From assembly GCA_905178155.1 (NCBI GenBank), contig CAJINV010000003.1:6229985-6293984 (forward strand): a DNA stretch of 64,000 nucleotides, in the 5' to 3' direction. The notes beneath the pieces were generated by a model, which made no database searches, had not been told where the DNA came from, and saw nothing but the letters and a program-made list of their open reading frames with translations. Origin of the DNA: Amoebophrya sp. A120. Its lineage: Eukaryota > Sar > Dinophyceae > Syndiniales > Amoebophryaceae. Every line of letters starts with the position of its first letter. Position 1 is the first letter of the stretch. The translations under genes and the position numbers were made by a program. Below are positions 36,584 through 49,600 of this stretch, in pieces.

Positions 36584-39500
36584 CTAACTATTGCGCAACA
36601 CCAGATGGGGGTCGAAGTTCGGGGCGAGGGACGGGCCGCGATCTTCCGTGTTCGCTTCCGACGAGGACAGAGCGCGCCTGTGCATTTCTTCGCGCCGCGC
36701 ATGCGTGTTCAAGAGTCTCGCAAAGGGCTGCGCAATCGGTTCCACTTCACTGCCATCGTCTTCCGAGTCAAGGTCCAGCGGTGCCTCTCCGTCCCACAGG
36801 GAGCGGCCCGAGTCGCTCATCTCTTCATCTGTGCGGAGGTCCCTGTCTTGCACGCTCAGCCCTCTGAGATCGTCGCACAAGAAGTCAACAACTCCTGGGA
36901 TCGGCGCACTTTCATCCTCGGACCCTTGTTCATCTACTCTTCTCGTGTTGCCAGTCGCGTCGTGCCAGCACGGAGTCGCGTCCGCACGACCCGCGCTGCG
37001 CTCGCGGTCTTCGACTCGCCGTACAGCCAGCCCTTCGTCGTCTTTGTCCTCGTGTCTGAAGGTCATCACTTCCAGCTCTTTCTCCTTCTGCTCCGCGGAC
37101 GACTCAGCGCCCAACTCCTCCTGGCTGCACATTTTCATCATCTCCTGAATGCTAATTCGTAGATTGGCCTCGGTGTCCTCGGTGGCCTCAGGGGGTCGCA
37201 TGCAGAGCATTGAGCACTTTCTCTTGGCCCCGTCAACGACATTGCGCTCCCAACCGCAGAGCTCCCCGAGAAGGTCCGCCACCTCGATGGTTTGCTGGTT
37301 TTCACAGATCATTACATACAACGATCCCGGTAGGTTCCCTATGTGGTCGCAGACCCGCACGAACCACTCCACTTGCGCCGGGAGGGTGCGGGCGTGCTCC
37401 ACTACATCTACGATCACCACCTCCCGTCCGCATCTACCCTCCAGCTCCAGCACAGGGGGCATCAAGGATCTTGCCCCCGTTGAAAAGGCATTCGGGTTCC
37501 CAGTGCAGCGCGGTTTTCGTGGGTCCCTCGACAGAGCGGCTCTGGATTGTGGTGCCCGACTTGATGTTGATGTTGTCCCCGGCCCCGGATCCGCGCTAGC
37601 GGACGATGCTGTCGCTGAAGCCGGTGACGAACCCGCCCCTTGCTTTCCGGCTGGGGCTGACTGGCCGTGTCGCTTTCTATTGTTCTCTCGGTCCTCACGC
37701 GCCTGGATGATGGCCTTTCTCTCTTGCTCCTTCAGGGCAAGTGCGGGCAACAGCCCGTCCTCGAAGACCCGCGTGGTGATTCCCCGCCTGGCATCAAATC
37801 CCGCCTCGCGCATCTGTGGCACCAGTTCCGAAGACCGATATCCGCCGAAAACGTGGACCATGCGACCCGCCAGCTCCGGCTGCAAAACGCGGAAAATGGT
37901 GCCGCCGAAGGCGTAGGGGGGTTTCTTGGAATCGATACCGGAGCGCACGAGGTCGGTGTCGTTTTCGGGTCGGCGAGGGAAGCGAGTGTTCTCCTCGATG
38001 CTCTCAAACTCCGGCACGAACAAGTGGACTTGGTGTCGCCCCCGCCCTTTCCTCGGCAGCCTGTTCCGGAAGAGGACCGTCTTGCGTCGCTCCTGTTGCA
38101 AATCTACCACAGCGCTTTCTAGCTGGTTCCACTCCGCCGTCTCCGGGCCCGCGCAGCTCTTGTCCTGAGTCTGATGGAGAGACAAGAGTGCTGCGATCGC
38201 TCCCTGCAAGGCTTTGCGCTGCTTGTGTTCCCAGTGCAGCATCAAGAGACACTGCTTCCATGTGCCCACGTGCATCGTGACCATCCCACTCACATCATCT
38301 ATCTCATTTATCTTTCTCGAATTGCTGCCGTTCGTGGAGATTCTTGATATCTCGTCGGACTGAGTCGTGAAGAACGTGTTGCAACTCAGTGTTCTGGTGT
38401 CCTCGTCATGATCATCCCGCAACAAAGCCCCTTCCTCCTGCACGCAAACTTCCCCGTCAGAACAAACGTGCTCTCTGCAGAGGTCTCGACGCGTGTCCCG
38501 AGGCCTCGCGTGTGGTCTTGCTTCGGAGTCTGGCTCTGGCGGCGGGTCAAAAAGTCTGCTTTCTGCAACATTTTCTGAAATTTACTACGGCCTTCTTGTT
38601 CCGCTTCCGTAGCGTGGCCAGGTGCCGAACCATCCTGCGCCGATGTAGTCACTGGCGCCTTGCCTCTGCAGGTGAATGGAGCAAGATTCGCATGGGCGAA
38701 ACGCACGAGGTCGCGCCGATCGCGCCGTGAAAGCCGCTGCATCATCTGCAAAATTCGGACCTCCCTTTCGTAGAGGCACTCTACTTCCGGAGGTGGTTTC
38801 GTAGAAACTGGCTTCTTGCTGCCTTGCGGGCTTGTGTGCTTCCGATCCAGGGACGACGTCCAGATAGCTTGCGACGGGGCCGAGTTCGCGTGGACCATGA
38901 CGTGCCCAAGGTAGCCCAGCAACTCCTCTGGCCCGACAATGCTGGCCGCGAGTTCCTCTACGAGAGCGCTTTCATTTATCAAATGTAAAAATGTCTGGGT
39001 CTGGAAGAATGCGCGATTTGTCATGCAGCTTTTCCATGACCCATGAGGTCTGGAATGCAGGACCTAGCATGACAGATTCATCTGTGCGACATCTCTCATG
39101 CCTCTCCTGCATGAGAAACTCCCTCGCGACTTGGCCAAAACTGGACGACTTTTGGCAATCATGCAACACAGATTTTTGCATGCTTCAGATTTAGCATGAC
39201 AAGTTGCATTCTTCCAGACCCAGACATTTTTACATTTGATATCATTCGCAAGAGAACAATTCCCGCCGCTTGTGAAGTTTCCTGTGATCGTGGTGAGCAA
39301 TAAACTTGGAAACTTGTTTCATGAGGCTACGATCCTCAAACGTTTATGGGGTTTTACCAATTGCGAATTCCAGTAGTGCGCGTATCATATTGGGTTCACA
39401 AACAAGCCTGACATCGTTCCATTCAAAGAGAATAAAATCCGCATCGGTCTTCTTTTCATCTGTATTGTTTATTCTCATCGTGGTTGCATTCACATTTTTA

Positions 39501-41283
39501 GCATGCTACGCTAGAAGCTATTTGGTAAGTGCGATGCTACTACGAGAAGGCACAATGTTGCACGATAAATCCGAACTAAATGTTTACACGAATACCGATG
39601 GCATGGTTGCATTTTTGCACTCAAACAGCACTCGGGTGTACGTCAATACCGATGACACCGCTCTTGCTGTTGGGCATCACGATCCCGCAGTCCCGGTTTT
39701 CTTCCTCGTCGTCTCCCATGCTATGGTCACTTTCTGAACTAGACTGATCGCCTTGCTGATTTGGAACGAAATCTTCGAGAGGGGTTGAGTCGTGTCCTTC
39801 TTGGCGGCCGCTACGAAAGCAGAGAGGCCCCGCTTTTCTACCGAGACCGGAAGCGGATGCGTCAGAAGTAGTATTTGTATTTCCGCCATTAGTACTGCGA
39901 AAGCAAAAAGGCACTTTGTATTCTGGCCAAAAACGTTCCCACCCTATAGCTGTCATGCTAAACAGAAGTGCAGCACACTTTGCCTCCCCCCGTGCCAACG
40001 GCCGCAGATAGCTGTCACGCAGGGCAGGTAGCTGTCATGCAGATTTGCATCCATGGGAACATTCGTAAAAATGGGCACCTCCAGCATGAGAGGTATCTCT
40101 AGTCGTGTTTTGGCATTTGTAGTGCTTAAACCGAACGAAACCTCCACAAACCAACGCGCCTTGCAGGTTCCCCTTCCGTGTAGCATTTGTATGTAATGCT
40201 GTCAGTGCGTGACTCCCATCAAAACTTCTGGATTTGTGTTGCAAAGTTTCGATCTTGACTCTGGGGTGGGCACGTTTTTAGTACACGGGATACTTTCCCC
40301 GGCAGCTTCATGTTGGAGAGCGCCTTCGGCATCAAACTCGACATGCCGGCGCCACGAAACTTCCTGCTGCCTTTCGGCGTCTCGTCTTGCCCGGGGGAAG
40401 ACGACTGCGAGGATGAGCGATTCAAGTGCCCTATCACAGCACTTCCAGAGGACGAGGCGGCGGAAGTACTTGTTGCCGGGACGATTGGAAAAGGCTGAGA
40501 ACCAATGTCACTGGCTACAACGCCTGCACCTGCTGCGCTGCCGACCCCGCTGGTTTTCTTGGCATTTTTTTTGCGCAGCAACGGCATTTGGTGCCCCCAT
40601 TTTCTCTGAAGGGTTTCTGTGCTGTCCTTCTCCGAGTCCGTGTCTTCGTCGGCAACCGGTGCCTTTCCAAGGGGAGTGGGTTCCTGGTCCAGGTCACCTA
40701 CAGTCTCCCTATCGTTTCGGGACAAAGCTAATTCTGCCAGCTCCGCCTTCTCAGACTCTTCTTCCGCAACCAAAAGAGCCATCAGACGTTCGCGAAATTC
40801 CATTCCGGAAGCACACAGCTTCCCCTGGTTCACGCTGGGGCCCAAGATCTTGTTACCCGACTATGAAAGGAGAAAACCCGACGCCCAGCTACCCTTCATT
40901 TCAAAGCAATCGCAAGCAGCACAGACAAACTTCCTTCACCAAGTAGCTCCACACGCATGACGATATAGTGCCGCGATTGTACGTAATCCTCTCTCGCAGG
41001 TAATGACATAAATCACAACTTCTAACCGAATACAAATTAATAAAGAACGAGGAATTGGATCAGGATTTTTAGAGATTTTGCATGGTAAATGCGGGTAAGA
41101 GGGAATAGGTACAGCTGTCCTTTATCATACATACCGATCGTAGAACATGACAGCTGGCAGAAAGAAAGTGGGTCCGAGCACCATCTTCGCGAGCGCGGAG
41201 CTACGATCCACATCTACCTCCGCAAAAACCACTCGCCGACGACGATAAGCGAGGCTCGCGGCATAATAGAATTCGTGAAACAT
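36584..41283 (-). CDS. large unrecognised protein with a thioredoxin-like N-terminal piece
   Basis: Six exons fit without phase error: about 41283-41131, 40860-40293, 39913-39650, 39281-39242, 38971-38631 and 38574-36584 (over 1,100 residues). The first exon reads VVFAEVDVDRSSALAKM and FFLPAVMFYDR, like the central strand and loop of thioredoxin or phosducin-like domains; the part with a redox site, if any, would be upstream, and the start is uncertain. Exons 2-3 are Ser/Asp/Gln-rich. The last exon has a folded-looking part: KPPYAFGGTIFRVLQPEL, MVHVFGGYRSSELVPQM, VEWFVRVCDHIGNLPGSLYV and LLGELCGWERNVV, followed by an acidic tail. I recognise no family for it. Two introns are introner-like elements and one is only 56 nt (38575-38630). 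Confidence 0.6.
38977..39241. mobile_element. introner-like element, family A
   Basis: A 265-bp element with terminal repeats TATCAAATGTAAAAATGTCT plus GGGTCTGGAAGAATG and complement. Perfect direct repeats TCATT lie at 38972-38976 and 39242-39246. Excision gives SLAN-ESALVEEL in frame. By eye its reverse complement is roughly 90% identical to the element at 3057-3318. Confidence 0.95.
39919..40292. mobile_element. introner-like element, family C
   Basis: A 374-bp element. The left end TATTCTGGCCAAAAACGTTC pairs imperfectly with the right end (GGGCACGTTTTTAGTACACG then GGATA). Flanks are CTTTG and CTTTC. Excision joins KLPGK-VPFCFRSTN in the frame that also fits the next exon. Confidence 0.85.
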
Positions 41284-41482
41284 GGCATCAACATGAAACG
41301 TGCTGCCACCCCAAAAGTTTCAAATGTTTGCGTTGCAACGTTTCCAAATAAAGAGGACTATTTGTGTTGCTAATCCGCCCGCAACCTCGGACGCAACCTA
41401 TTGGAAACCTTTCCGCAGATGGTCAGGCCGCCAGGCCGCAACACTATTTTCCTTGCATGCTTGGGCGACGTCTGTCCCTGCT

Positions 41483-44400
41483 TTAGATTCTAAGTGCGCA
41501 CAGCGGCTCGCTCTTCACAACTTTCGCCTGTACTGGGCCTTTATTTTGTGTTGACACAAATCTTTGCTCTCCTGGTGTGCAAAGTTGTGACGCTGGTACA
41601 TGCAAGGTGGGAAATGTTTTCAGTTTCACTGGGAAGTCTTGCAACACAAACACTTCCATACCTTGGGCTCGCGCTCGCTTTTCAATTTGATACATGGCGC
41701 ACGCCTGACACAAAGTGTTGCAAAACAGCACCGCCTTGATTATTGGCGGTCCCGCTTCCGAAGTCATACTTCCATTGAAAGGAGTCGTTGGTGGAGCCAG
41801 CGCACAGAGTGGCTCCTTCGGTGGTGGAGCCGGATTGTCGTCGTAATGGATATTGTCAACATCTCCAGTGTGGCGGTTCTTGTAACCCGAATTGCTGTTC
41901 GCCGCGCATTGCCCTCGGGTAGATGAGCACGCAGCGCTGCTGGAAAGAGCGCCGAGGAAATTTCGGAGGTCTGTCTTGCTACTAATGGCGCAATTTGCAT
42001 CCTGTGATCGGTCCAGCGCAGCGTCGGAATCTTGGACCTGGTCGCCGCGCTTGTCGAGCACAACGCCGGGGAGCTGGTGCGCGTCAAACCCGCCATGTGC
42101 AGTCGTCGGGGATTCCTCTACGTGGTCTATCGGAAGAGCAACTTGTGGGGAGCTAGCGTTCAAAGCGTGGCGCGGTGAAGACGTATTTCCCTCCGGCTGC
42201 GGCCCCTGGGTGGGCACACTCGACGAGGACGGGGACCTCAAAGCTGACATGGATCCTCCTTTCGCGGCGGCAGCGGCGTCACCATAACACCGTCGGCCAA
42301 AAATGATGAGGCCCTCTAACTGACGAAGCGAACTGATTTCAATAATGCCGCCTTCATCGTTCAATTTTATTTCTGGCACGCCCTTAATTTTTTTTTTCGA
42401 AGGGGAAGATGTAGTAGCGTCCGGATCGTATCTCTTCACAACGCAGAACCCTCTCGCTGCTTTCTTTGCGCCCGGCATGAAGTTTTGCTCTGCAAAGAAG
42501 TCCAAACTCTCCTCCATCTCCGTCACCTTAGTCGCGAACTCCGCTTCACGGTGATCGCTCCTGATTTGGTTTATTTCTAGCTGTAATTGCGCGTCGATAG
42601 CGGCGGCGTGGTCCCGCAAGTTTTTTTCGGTTTTGTTGACCGTGTAGGGGAAGTAGACCACACTGCTCAGATTCTCCTCTTTTCGCTGCGGGCGAGCCTG
42701 GCATGCGGCTGGATGCCAGCAGCAAAAAACCGGGCTGCCGTCTCTTAGTTTCCCCGCAAACACGAGTGCGCGTCCTCGTTCTTCGGAGGGCCGCGAGATG
42801 CTAAAAATGGCACGGCGGGTTGCTTTGCAGTTCAGCACCTCGCCCAGTATATCGGACAAATGCAACCTTGGTGATGCTGCAAGTGGGTCTTCTCTTGCAG
42901 CCTCCTCTGCAGCGACCGCGCTAGCACTTCCACTTGATGATGCTGCTGCACTAGCCGCAGTGCGGCGCCCAGCTGCTTCCTCGTCAAGCGCACGCATCTC
43001 GCGGGGGTCCATCTGCAGCTTGACCTTCTTTTGTTCGTCAGCGCTTCCTGTCCGTTCTTGCGCTTCTGCCCGCGTCGAGGCAACCAGTTTCTTCGCCACG
43101 CGGTTGCAGTACAAAATCTTCCCAAACTCATCCGGAAGACGAACAGACGAAGTGATCCTTCTCTGATCCTTTTCTCCTCCCAGTCCTTCCGCTCCCGTAG
43201 TACTGTGGGAGGACAATCCAGTGTGCCCCGTCCGCGTGCCGTTGTTCGTGGCACCTGCTGCGTCACCCAGATCATTGTGGTCGAGTTCGACATCGTGATC
43301 GTAGAGCTGCCCCTCCAGCTCGTTTTCCTGTCGCAGGTCGACCAGAAAGCACGCATTGCACAACATGTCGAGATCTTCGTCGCGGGCCGTGCCGCGTCCG
43401 AGCGACGCAGCAACGATATCCGCGAAATTACACAACAACAACGCCGCTTCGTAGGTGATGTCGACGCGCGGGACGTAGTCGATCACGCAGAGTGCCCCGA
43501 GTCGGACCCCCTCCACGATGATAGGGCAGCCGCAGTAGAAGCGGATCTCCGGATCTGAAAGCACTAGCGGGTTATATTTGAAACGTTCATCCAGTCGCGC
43601 GTCGGGGACATACAGAATTTCAGGGACGTCGCTGAGCAGCGTGTGTGCGCAGAAAGACTTCTGCCGCGTTGTGCCGATTAAAGGAAGCCCGATGCTCGAC
43701 TTGAACCACTGGTGCTTGCGGTCGACGATGGAAGTCAAAACGATGGGCACCCGAAACAATCCCTTGACCACTCTTGTAACTTCGTCAATCTCCAAGTCCG
43801 GCACGTCATCAAGGAGGAGACTGTAGAGGTACCGCATCCGTCCCTGCTCATTGCCCGGCAGCCCTACGCCATAGATTCGAGTACCGGCAGCATCGAAGCA
43901 GGATTGTTGCTCCTCCTCATCGTTTGCGTCCTCTAGCGCGTGTTCCTCAGTCTTTGTCGTGTTTTGCGTCGTATGCGGAGGTGCCAGAAAGCGGGTTCCT
44001 GTATTAAAGATCGATCAGATATTGCGTGTAACTCATCTTAATAGGAAACCAATTTTTCGCAGAATGCGGCTCACCGATAAAGCGCGCGCGCCTACCGGGT
44101 CGGGCTTTTTTTCATCTATAAATATTTCGCTAAATTTCTCCTTATCTGTACTGGAAGTGGTCTCCCCATCTCGCTTGTCACTGCCAACGTTCACCGCACT
44201 TGCTGTCCCTGAGCGCTTCGCGGACTCAGGCCCGGCCCCCGACCCCGAGGAGCCTGGTGCACTAGTAGTGCCGACCGAAGCCGAAGGGCTTTCCAAAGGT
44301 GTGTCCGCTTCTGAGGGCTGCGATGTCACCAAGAACTTCTTCTGCGTCTTCAGCCCCGCCAGCTGCACAACTTGCTGTGCCAGCAGAAAAAGCAACGCTA

Positions 44401-44758
44401 GACCTGTAAAGTTACAGCATTAGCATAAAAGTAAAACGCATGCACATCTTACATGGTCTGGCAAGGTTAACACTAAAAAATAAAAATGCATATGGCGCAA
44501 TCCTGTCATGATTTGGTTCGTGTTTTGGAAATTTTTGGAAGCAATGCGAGGGAAAGCATTTGAGGGATCAGGAGATAACAAGTGAAAATCTAAAGCGGAA
44601 AGAAGACCTGTAGTCGCGTTCGAAACTGAAGCAGCTGGAGGCCTACTTCTGCTCCTCCGTCGCTGCGGACATGAGTTGAGCACCCCACGGAGCACGTCAA
44701 CTCTTTTTGTGCAGCTCCATCCTCTCCAGCTTTCCGTACTTTTTCGCCTCTCTGCCAT
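41483..44758 (-). CDS. GAF-domain protein with membrane-anchor-like N-terminus
   Basis: Three in-phase exons: 44758-44608, 44403-44050 and 43998-41483 (1,006 residues). Residues 1-50 are basic (RRRSRSR); exon 2 opens with a hydrophobic segment (LALLFLLAQQVVQLAG), a possible anchor. The GAF domain (about 240-400) is clear: IDEVTRVVKGLFRVPIVL, DRKHQWFKSSIGL, TRQKSFCAHTLL, VPDARLDERFKYNPLV and IRFYCGCPI, ending GALCVIDYVPR. Such GAF domains are often small-ligand sensors; no ligand Cys motif for bilin was identified. Long disordered linkers follow. Near the C-terminus AVLFCNTLCQACAMYQIEKR (CxxC-like) and a short strand resemble a thioredoxin-fold start, a weak hint. No catalytic output domain is seen. 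The second intron (43999-44049) is only 51 nt. Confidence 0.85.
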
Positions 44759-44965
44759 TTTGTTTGATTTTTTCTTACCTGTAGTGCACCGCGGGAGAGG
44801 ATGTCCTAAATGGAGGAGACAGCCGAAGCCTGTTCTAGGCGATGTCGTCGAAAGGTCGGTCGTGAACGCCAGCCTAGCTTTTGCCAGTACAAAGCTGGGA
44901 GCAAGATGCTGTTGCCTCTAGTCTTGTGCGCACTAGAGGTGATGGATGCCGCCCTCACCGCGAAT

Positions 44966-46085
44966 TTATGAGTGGGCGCAACGGTGTAAGTAGGTAGTTT
45001 CAAATATGAGATTGATATAAATATTCATTTCAAAAATATTCATAGTGCAAAAAAAAAAAATTTTTGACCGAAAATTGCACTGCATTAGCTGATGTACCTT
45101 TTGCATGATCAAATTGGTGCATTTTGTGTATGTATTTCAATTAGAATAGCCAGGAACGTACTTAGATTGAGCTACTTTATCTCTATGCTAAAGTATTGGG
45201 CTTCTGTATCTTCTTCCAGCTAGTTAATTAAGAAATACTATCAAAGAACCTTGAAAAAAGATCATCGACTGAGAGAGAGATCGAAGAACTGTCGAAGATC
45301 CTTTAGATATAGTAGCAGCTGCAGCAGCTGCTGTCCTCCGGTAGCCGGCCTTCCGCAAACGACCGTCGAGCCTGGAGAGCTCCTACTCCGTCGCGATGTA
45401 GGCGTGCGGATTCGCCCGAATCCGCACGCCTACATCGCGACGGAGTAGGAGCTCTCCAGGCTCGACGGTCGTTTCCGGTAGATCGGCAGTGGAGCGGCAG
45501 CAGCAGCTGCAGCTACTTACTATTACAAAAGGATCTTCGAATGTCTTCGTTCACTCACTCAGTCGATGATCTTTTTGGCATGTATTTCTTTAGTATTTTT
45601 TAAGTAGCTAGCTGGAAGAAGATACCAAAGCCCAATACTATAGCATAGGTCTTAAGTAGTATAATCTTAGTACGTTCCTGGCTATCTAGTTTGAATTACA
45701 TGTATAGAATGCACCAACTTGTTCATGCAGAAACCACCTCGCCTCCTATAGGGCAATTTTCGGTCAAAAATTTTTTTTTTTTGCACTATGAATATTTTTG
45801 AAATGAATATTTTATCAATCTCATATCAAACTGGGTCTCGGTCTCTTTCTCCTGTACCGCCCGGTCCTGAGGTTCTATGACGTGGCTAACTCCGCGAGTA
45901 GTGTAGTTGTGGAAGTCGCAATTTTGAATTTTTTTCGAGTAGGTTGGGGCTGCATCGACGGAACGTGACGCTCCGTTAACTGTATCAGGTACCGGAGAAA
46001 AAGAACAGGACGCTATCGGCAAAGATAAATATGGCAAGAAATCGCGATCAGCAATGGCCACGCGGTTGTAGTAGATGCCGTATCA
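44966..46085 (-). CDS. partial unrecognised gene interrupted by a foldback element
   Basis: A frame from about 46085 reads YYNRVAIADRDFLPYLSLPI and runs to ...KETETQFE. The 821-bp foldback at 45005-45825 then interrupts it. Removing the foldback with one copy of its 5-bp repeat continues the frame for ETTYLHRCAHS and a stop at 44966. No family recognised and the 5' end is not found: the frame is closed by a stop at about 46091 with no acceptor between. This could be a short terminal exon or chance. Confidence 0.35.
45005..45825. mobile_element. 821-bp foldback (long palindromic) element
   Basis: Two arms of about 410 bp face each other around 45415-45416. The inner 57 bp on each side (45358-45414 and 45417-45473) pair perfectly; the outer parts pair with many small gaps and substitutions. 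The ends are TATGAGATTGAT and complement. It is bounded by 5-bp direct repeats TCAAA (45000-45004 and 45826-45830), the same insertion signature as the introner-like elements. Confidence 0.93.
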
Positions 46086-46623
46086 GACATCAAAGCCCAT
46101 CAGAGAAACTGTTGCTGTTGGACGCGGCTAGGCTTACATGAACAAACGCCGTTCTAGTTTGGTTATTTCTCAGATACTCAAAAAAGAAAATCCAACGAAC
46201 TCTGAACGCTAGCTGTAGCTTGAAAAGCCTTTAAAAAAAAACACCAGTGTCCACTGGAAAGTCGACCTTTTGGCAGAACTTCATTCGGAAGATCAAAGGT
46301 AATTGATCCCGGGCATACATGATCATTTCAGTTTCACGCCCAAGATAGCAATTACCTATCGGTGGAATTGCGTTGTGATCTGGTGCAGACCTCCTACCAA
46401 TAACACCAAAATTCTCATATCCATCTTCGTCTTGGTTTTCCAGCTCCAGTTCTAGAGTGGATTATAGCTTGTTATATATAATACGGCGCAGAAAATGAAA
46501 AATAACTTTTCTTCATTGTGGAAGTTTATATTTGTATTTCATGCTACTTCACCTGGTGTTCCTTATCTTCATTTCCTTTCGCTTTCAACGCAAGTAGTAT
46601 TCTTTCTGAATTGGAAACCTCTT
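46086..46623. other. intergenic or missing 5' exon of the preceding gene
   Basis: AT-rich, no supported frame. Confidence 0.45.
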
Positions 46624-49600
46624 CTAGAAGCCAGTCTTGCTGTTCTCGAGCTCTAGTGTGCGGTGATTCATTTTAGAAGTCAATAGGAAAATTCGCATGG
46701 CGTCTTCCATCTGGTCGGAGATTTTCTTTTGCTTTGCTTCGAGCTCGATTCTTTTCGCGGCCTCGGCGCCCCGTACACCGTCATCGAACAGCAGTTCCGC
46801 AAACTGCCCCATTCGCGTCGGCGGGCTTAACGCGACATCATCATATCCCGGTAACAAGTTCACCGAAGGAGATGCGGGAGAGCAGCCTTGTTCCTGCATG
46901 TCATTCTTGATGTAGTCCTGCTCTGACCTTGCTGTCTCAACACAACTACCCGTCCTCCCGTGTTCGACCTGCGAATTTGTCTGTCCAGCCACTGCCCCGC
47001 GAGAGCTAGGATCTTCGACGCCATCTTGTTCGTGTCTGTCCACCTCTCCATGTGAAAGTAGTTCCAGTTCTACCTCTAGTACGTGTTGATCTTGATGATC
47101 ATGTGCATGTTCAAAAACACCAACGCCAACGGACTGCTCTTGCAGGTTCCCACCAGCATGAAGATCTTCTTCAAACGTGCTCTCTACTTGGTCGATCGAA
47201 GACAGTGGCCCCTGCACGGACACAGCCACCGAGCAAGTGTCTGTTTCCGTCCGCACGGACTTCTCATCAAAGGTCTTTGGCAAACGCAGGCGAAGCAGCT
47301 CCTCGTACTTCAGCGGCAAAAACGCCTTTCCATTGAGATCGTAGGACAATTTCGTCTGCTTGTGGCTTTGCGCATGGATGTCGGTCGACCGCTCATGACT
47401 GCCGTATCAAAAGGAGAAATCCCGGCCCCTTCTTGCAAGACAGACCCGATCTGTGGCCACAAATCTGCATCACAAATTTTCAGAAGGATGCGTTTTCAAT
47501 ATGGGGAGGGGGGATTTTTCCTTTGAATATGGCGGTCTCGTTGATTCGGGGCTGAATGCCAATCTCGCGGAGCGCCTCTCGCAGAGAGGCGGTGCTGGTG
47601 GACGAGGTGCTGCTAAACAAAACACCAGGCACTTCCTTTTCCTGCTTGTGCGGACCGGCCAACGGTGAACCGCGAACAAGAACCGATGCAATGTTCTTCG
47701 AAACCGATAATTCTGCCGAGCTGTTGTACTGTGCGAAGCCGCTTTTTTCCGGTGGTGTTGTAACTGCCGCAATGCCAGGACTCCCACCACGTCTCTGCTG
47801 GCTGCGTAGATTGATCTCCCTGCGTAAGGAATCGCGGCCGGTGGCGTTCACGATCTTTTGCAAGTTGTGGTTCAAGTGGTGCACTTGATTCTCCTTTTGC
47901 ATCAAGCGCCCACGTAGGTACTCGATTTCTTCGTCGTACGCCGGGTCCGGCATTTGCTCCTGCAAAATCCGGTTCTCTGCCTGCAAACGCTCCAGGCGCA
48001 ATCGCTCCGCTCCACGCTGCAACAGCCCTATACGCTTTCGGTGCTCGATTCCATAACTCAAGTCTGCCGCGGCCTCTGGGAGGGCAGCGTATCAATGCTA
48101 AAATGTCTGGGTCTGAAAGATTCTGAGACATGTGAAGCTAATCTGGCATGACTCTGAACTCTGTATTGTGTGGCCGCCGAGAGCTCCTCCTCCCTGTCAT
48201 GTTGGAAGGCTAAGGGCAGGGCGTCCCATTCGTTTATAAACTTAAAACGGTAGCCACCTACCCAGCAAACTCTGAGTGGAATAAGCACGGGCAAAGCGAT
48301 CTCTACCGAGAGACAGCCACAAGAGCTCCTGGGACGGCTGCGGGATGAGCTTTGTAGCCATCTGAGTAGGGATAACTTTGCCGGCAGACCCACCAGCGCT
48401 GAGGGATAAAAGAAAAGTAAAAAAGCGGTAAAGTCATCTACTATGGCACAGTCCGAAGTACGAAAAAACCCATCTTAAAAAAGTGAGGCAAGATGTAATG
48501 TAGTTGCTTTCATGGCGAGCAGCCGCAAACAAGGCGAACTGTCATGCAAAAACGCACATTCTCATGCGGAATACGCAACTCAGAACCATGAAAAAAACTT
48601 GTCATGCTTGGCGGCGCATTACAGTGAGCTCACTATTCCCTTCCTTGCATCACAAGTTTCCAGAGGACCCAGACATATTTGCAATTGATACAGCGAGCTT
48701 GGGAACAAGTGTGGCTCGGTTTCGCCGTCGAGTAGCGGTCTGCGGGCGTTTTGAAGTTCTCCTTTGTACCTCCACGTGGCCACCACTTTCGTGCGGAACT
48801 ACATTTTCACGAGTCGACGACTTGACGCCAACAGACGCTGTGAGAGCTGCGCCTGCGCGTTGATGTTCGTGTTCCCGCTCCCGAGGAAATAACAGCTGCT
48901 GGCCCTCGGTCTCTACCGCTTCCCGGGCAAGTTCCCGGGCCTCGTCGTACATGGTTTCCAGCTGATTTCTCGTCGCGGGAGCGGTACCTGGCCGGGGAAT
49001 ATTAAAAGCCTTGGTTTTAAAATTTCGCACACGACCCGTCTCGTCCCTTGGCAACCAGCGCTGCCCAGGCGACAAGGACGGGGATGAGGAGTACCGCGCT
49101 GTTGGAGGCGAAACGCCACGCTTCTCGAAGGTGTACTGCATCTTCAGAACCGATTTTCGAAGGTTCGCTGCCGTCTTGCCGGCATTCAACAGCTCCCGTT
49201 TCTGCCGGTAAATCCGCAGCCGCTCTGCGCGCAACTGGGCCTTTCGGTCGTCGCACACACCCTTCAAAATAGCACACTGCAGGGCTCCGTCCTTCGAGGC
49301 TTCCGCAATCTGCAGCGCGCCAGGTAAAAGCTCCCGCGAGGCTGCCGCGGTTGGGTCAGACTTCCCCGCTCCAGCTGCGCGACCTTTGTATCGGGTGATC
49401 ACGTCCTCCTCGAAGAACGGATCGTAGCGCAACTCGTCCACATCACGCTCCCACTGAATCCACTCCTGGCAGTTTCTCGCCGGCATGAGGTTCGCATCAG
49501 AACGCTGCTCCCGCTCGGCGACCTTCGCGCTGACACGGCGAAGCAAGTCGTCGACCGCAGCGGTGGGCTTAGACTGGTAGCCGTACTTGCCGAAGCCGCG

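Noticed and set aside
39677-39889. Alternative minus-strand frame in exon 3 of the large unknown gene
   Set aside because: It is open but does not fit the phases of both neighbouring exons, whereas the Ser/Asp-rich frame does.
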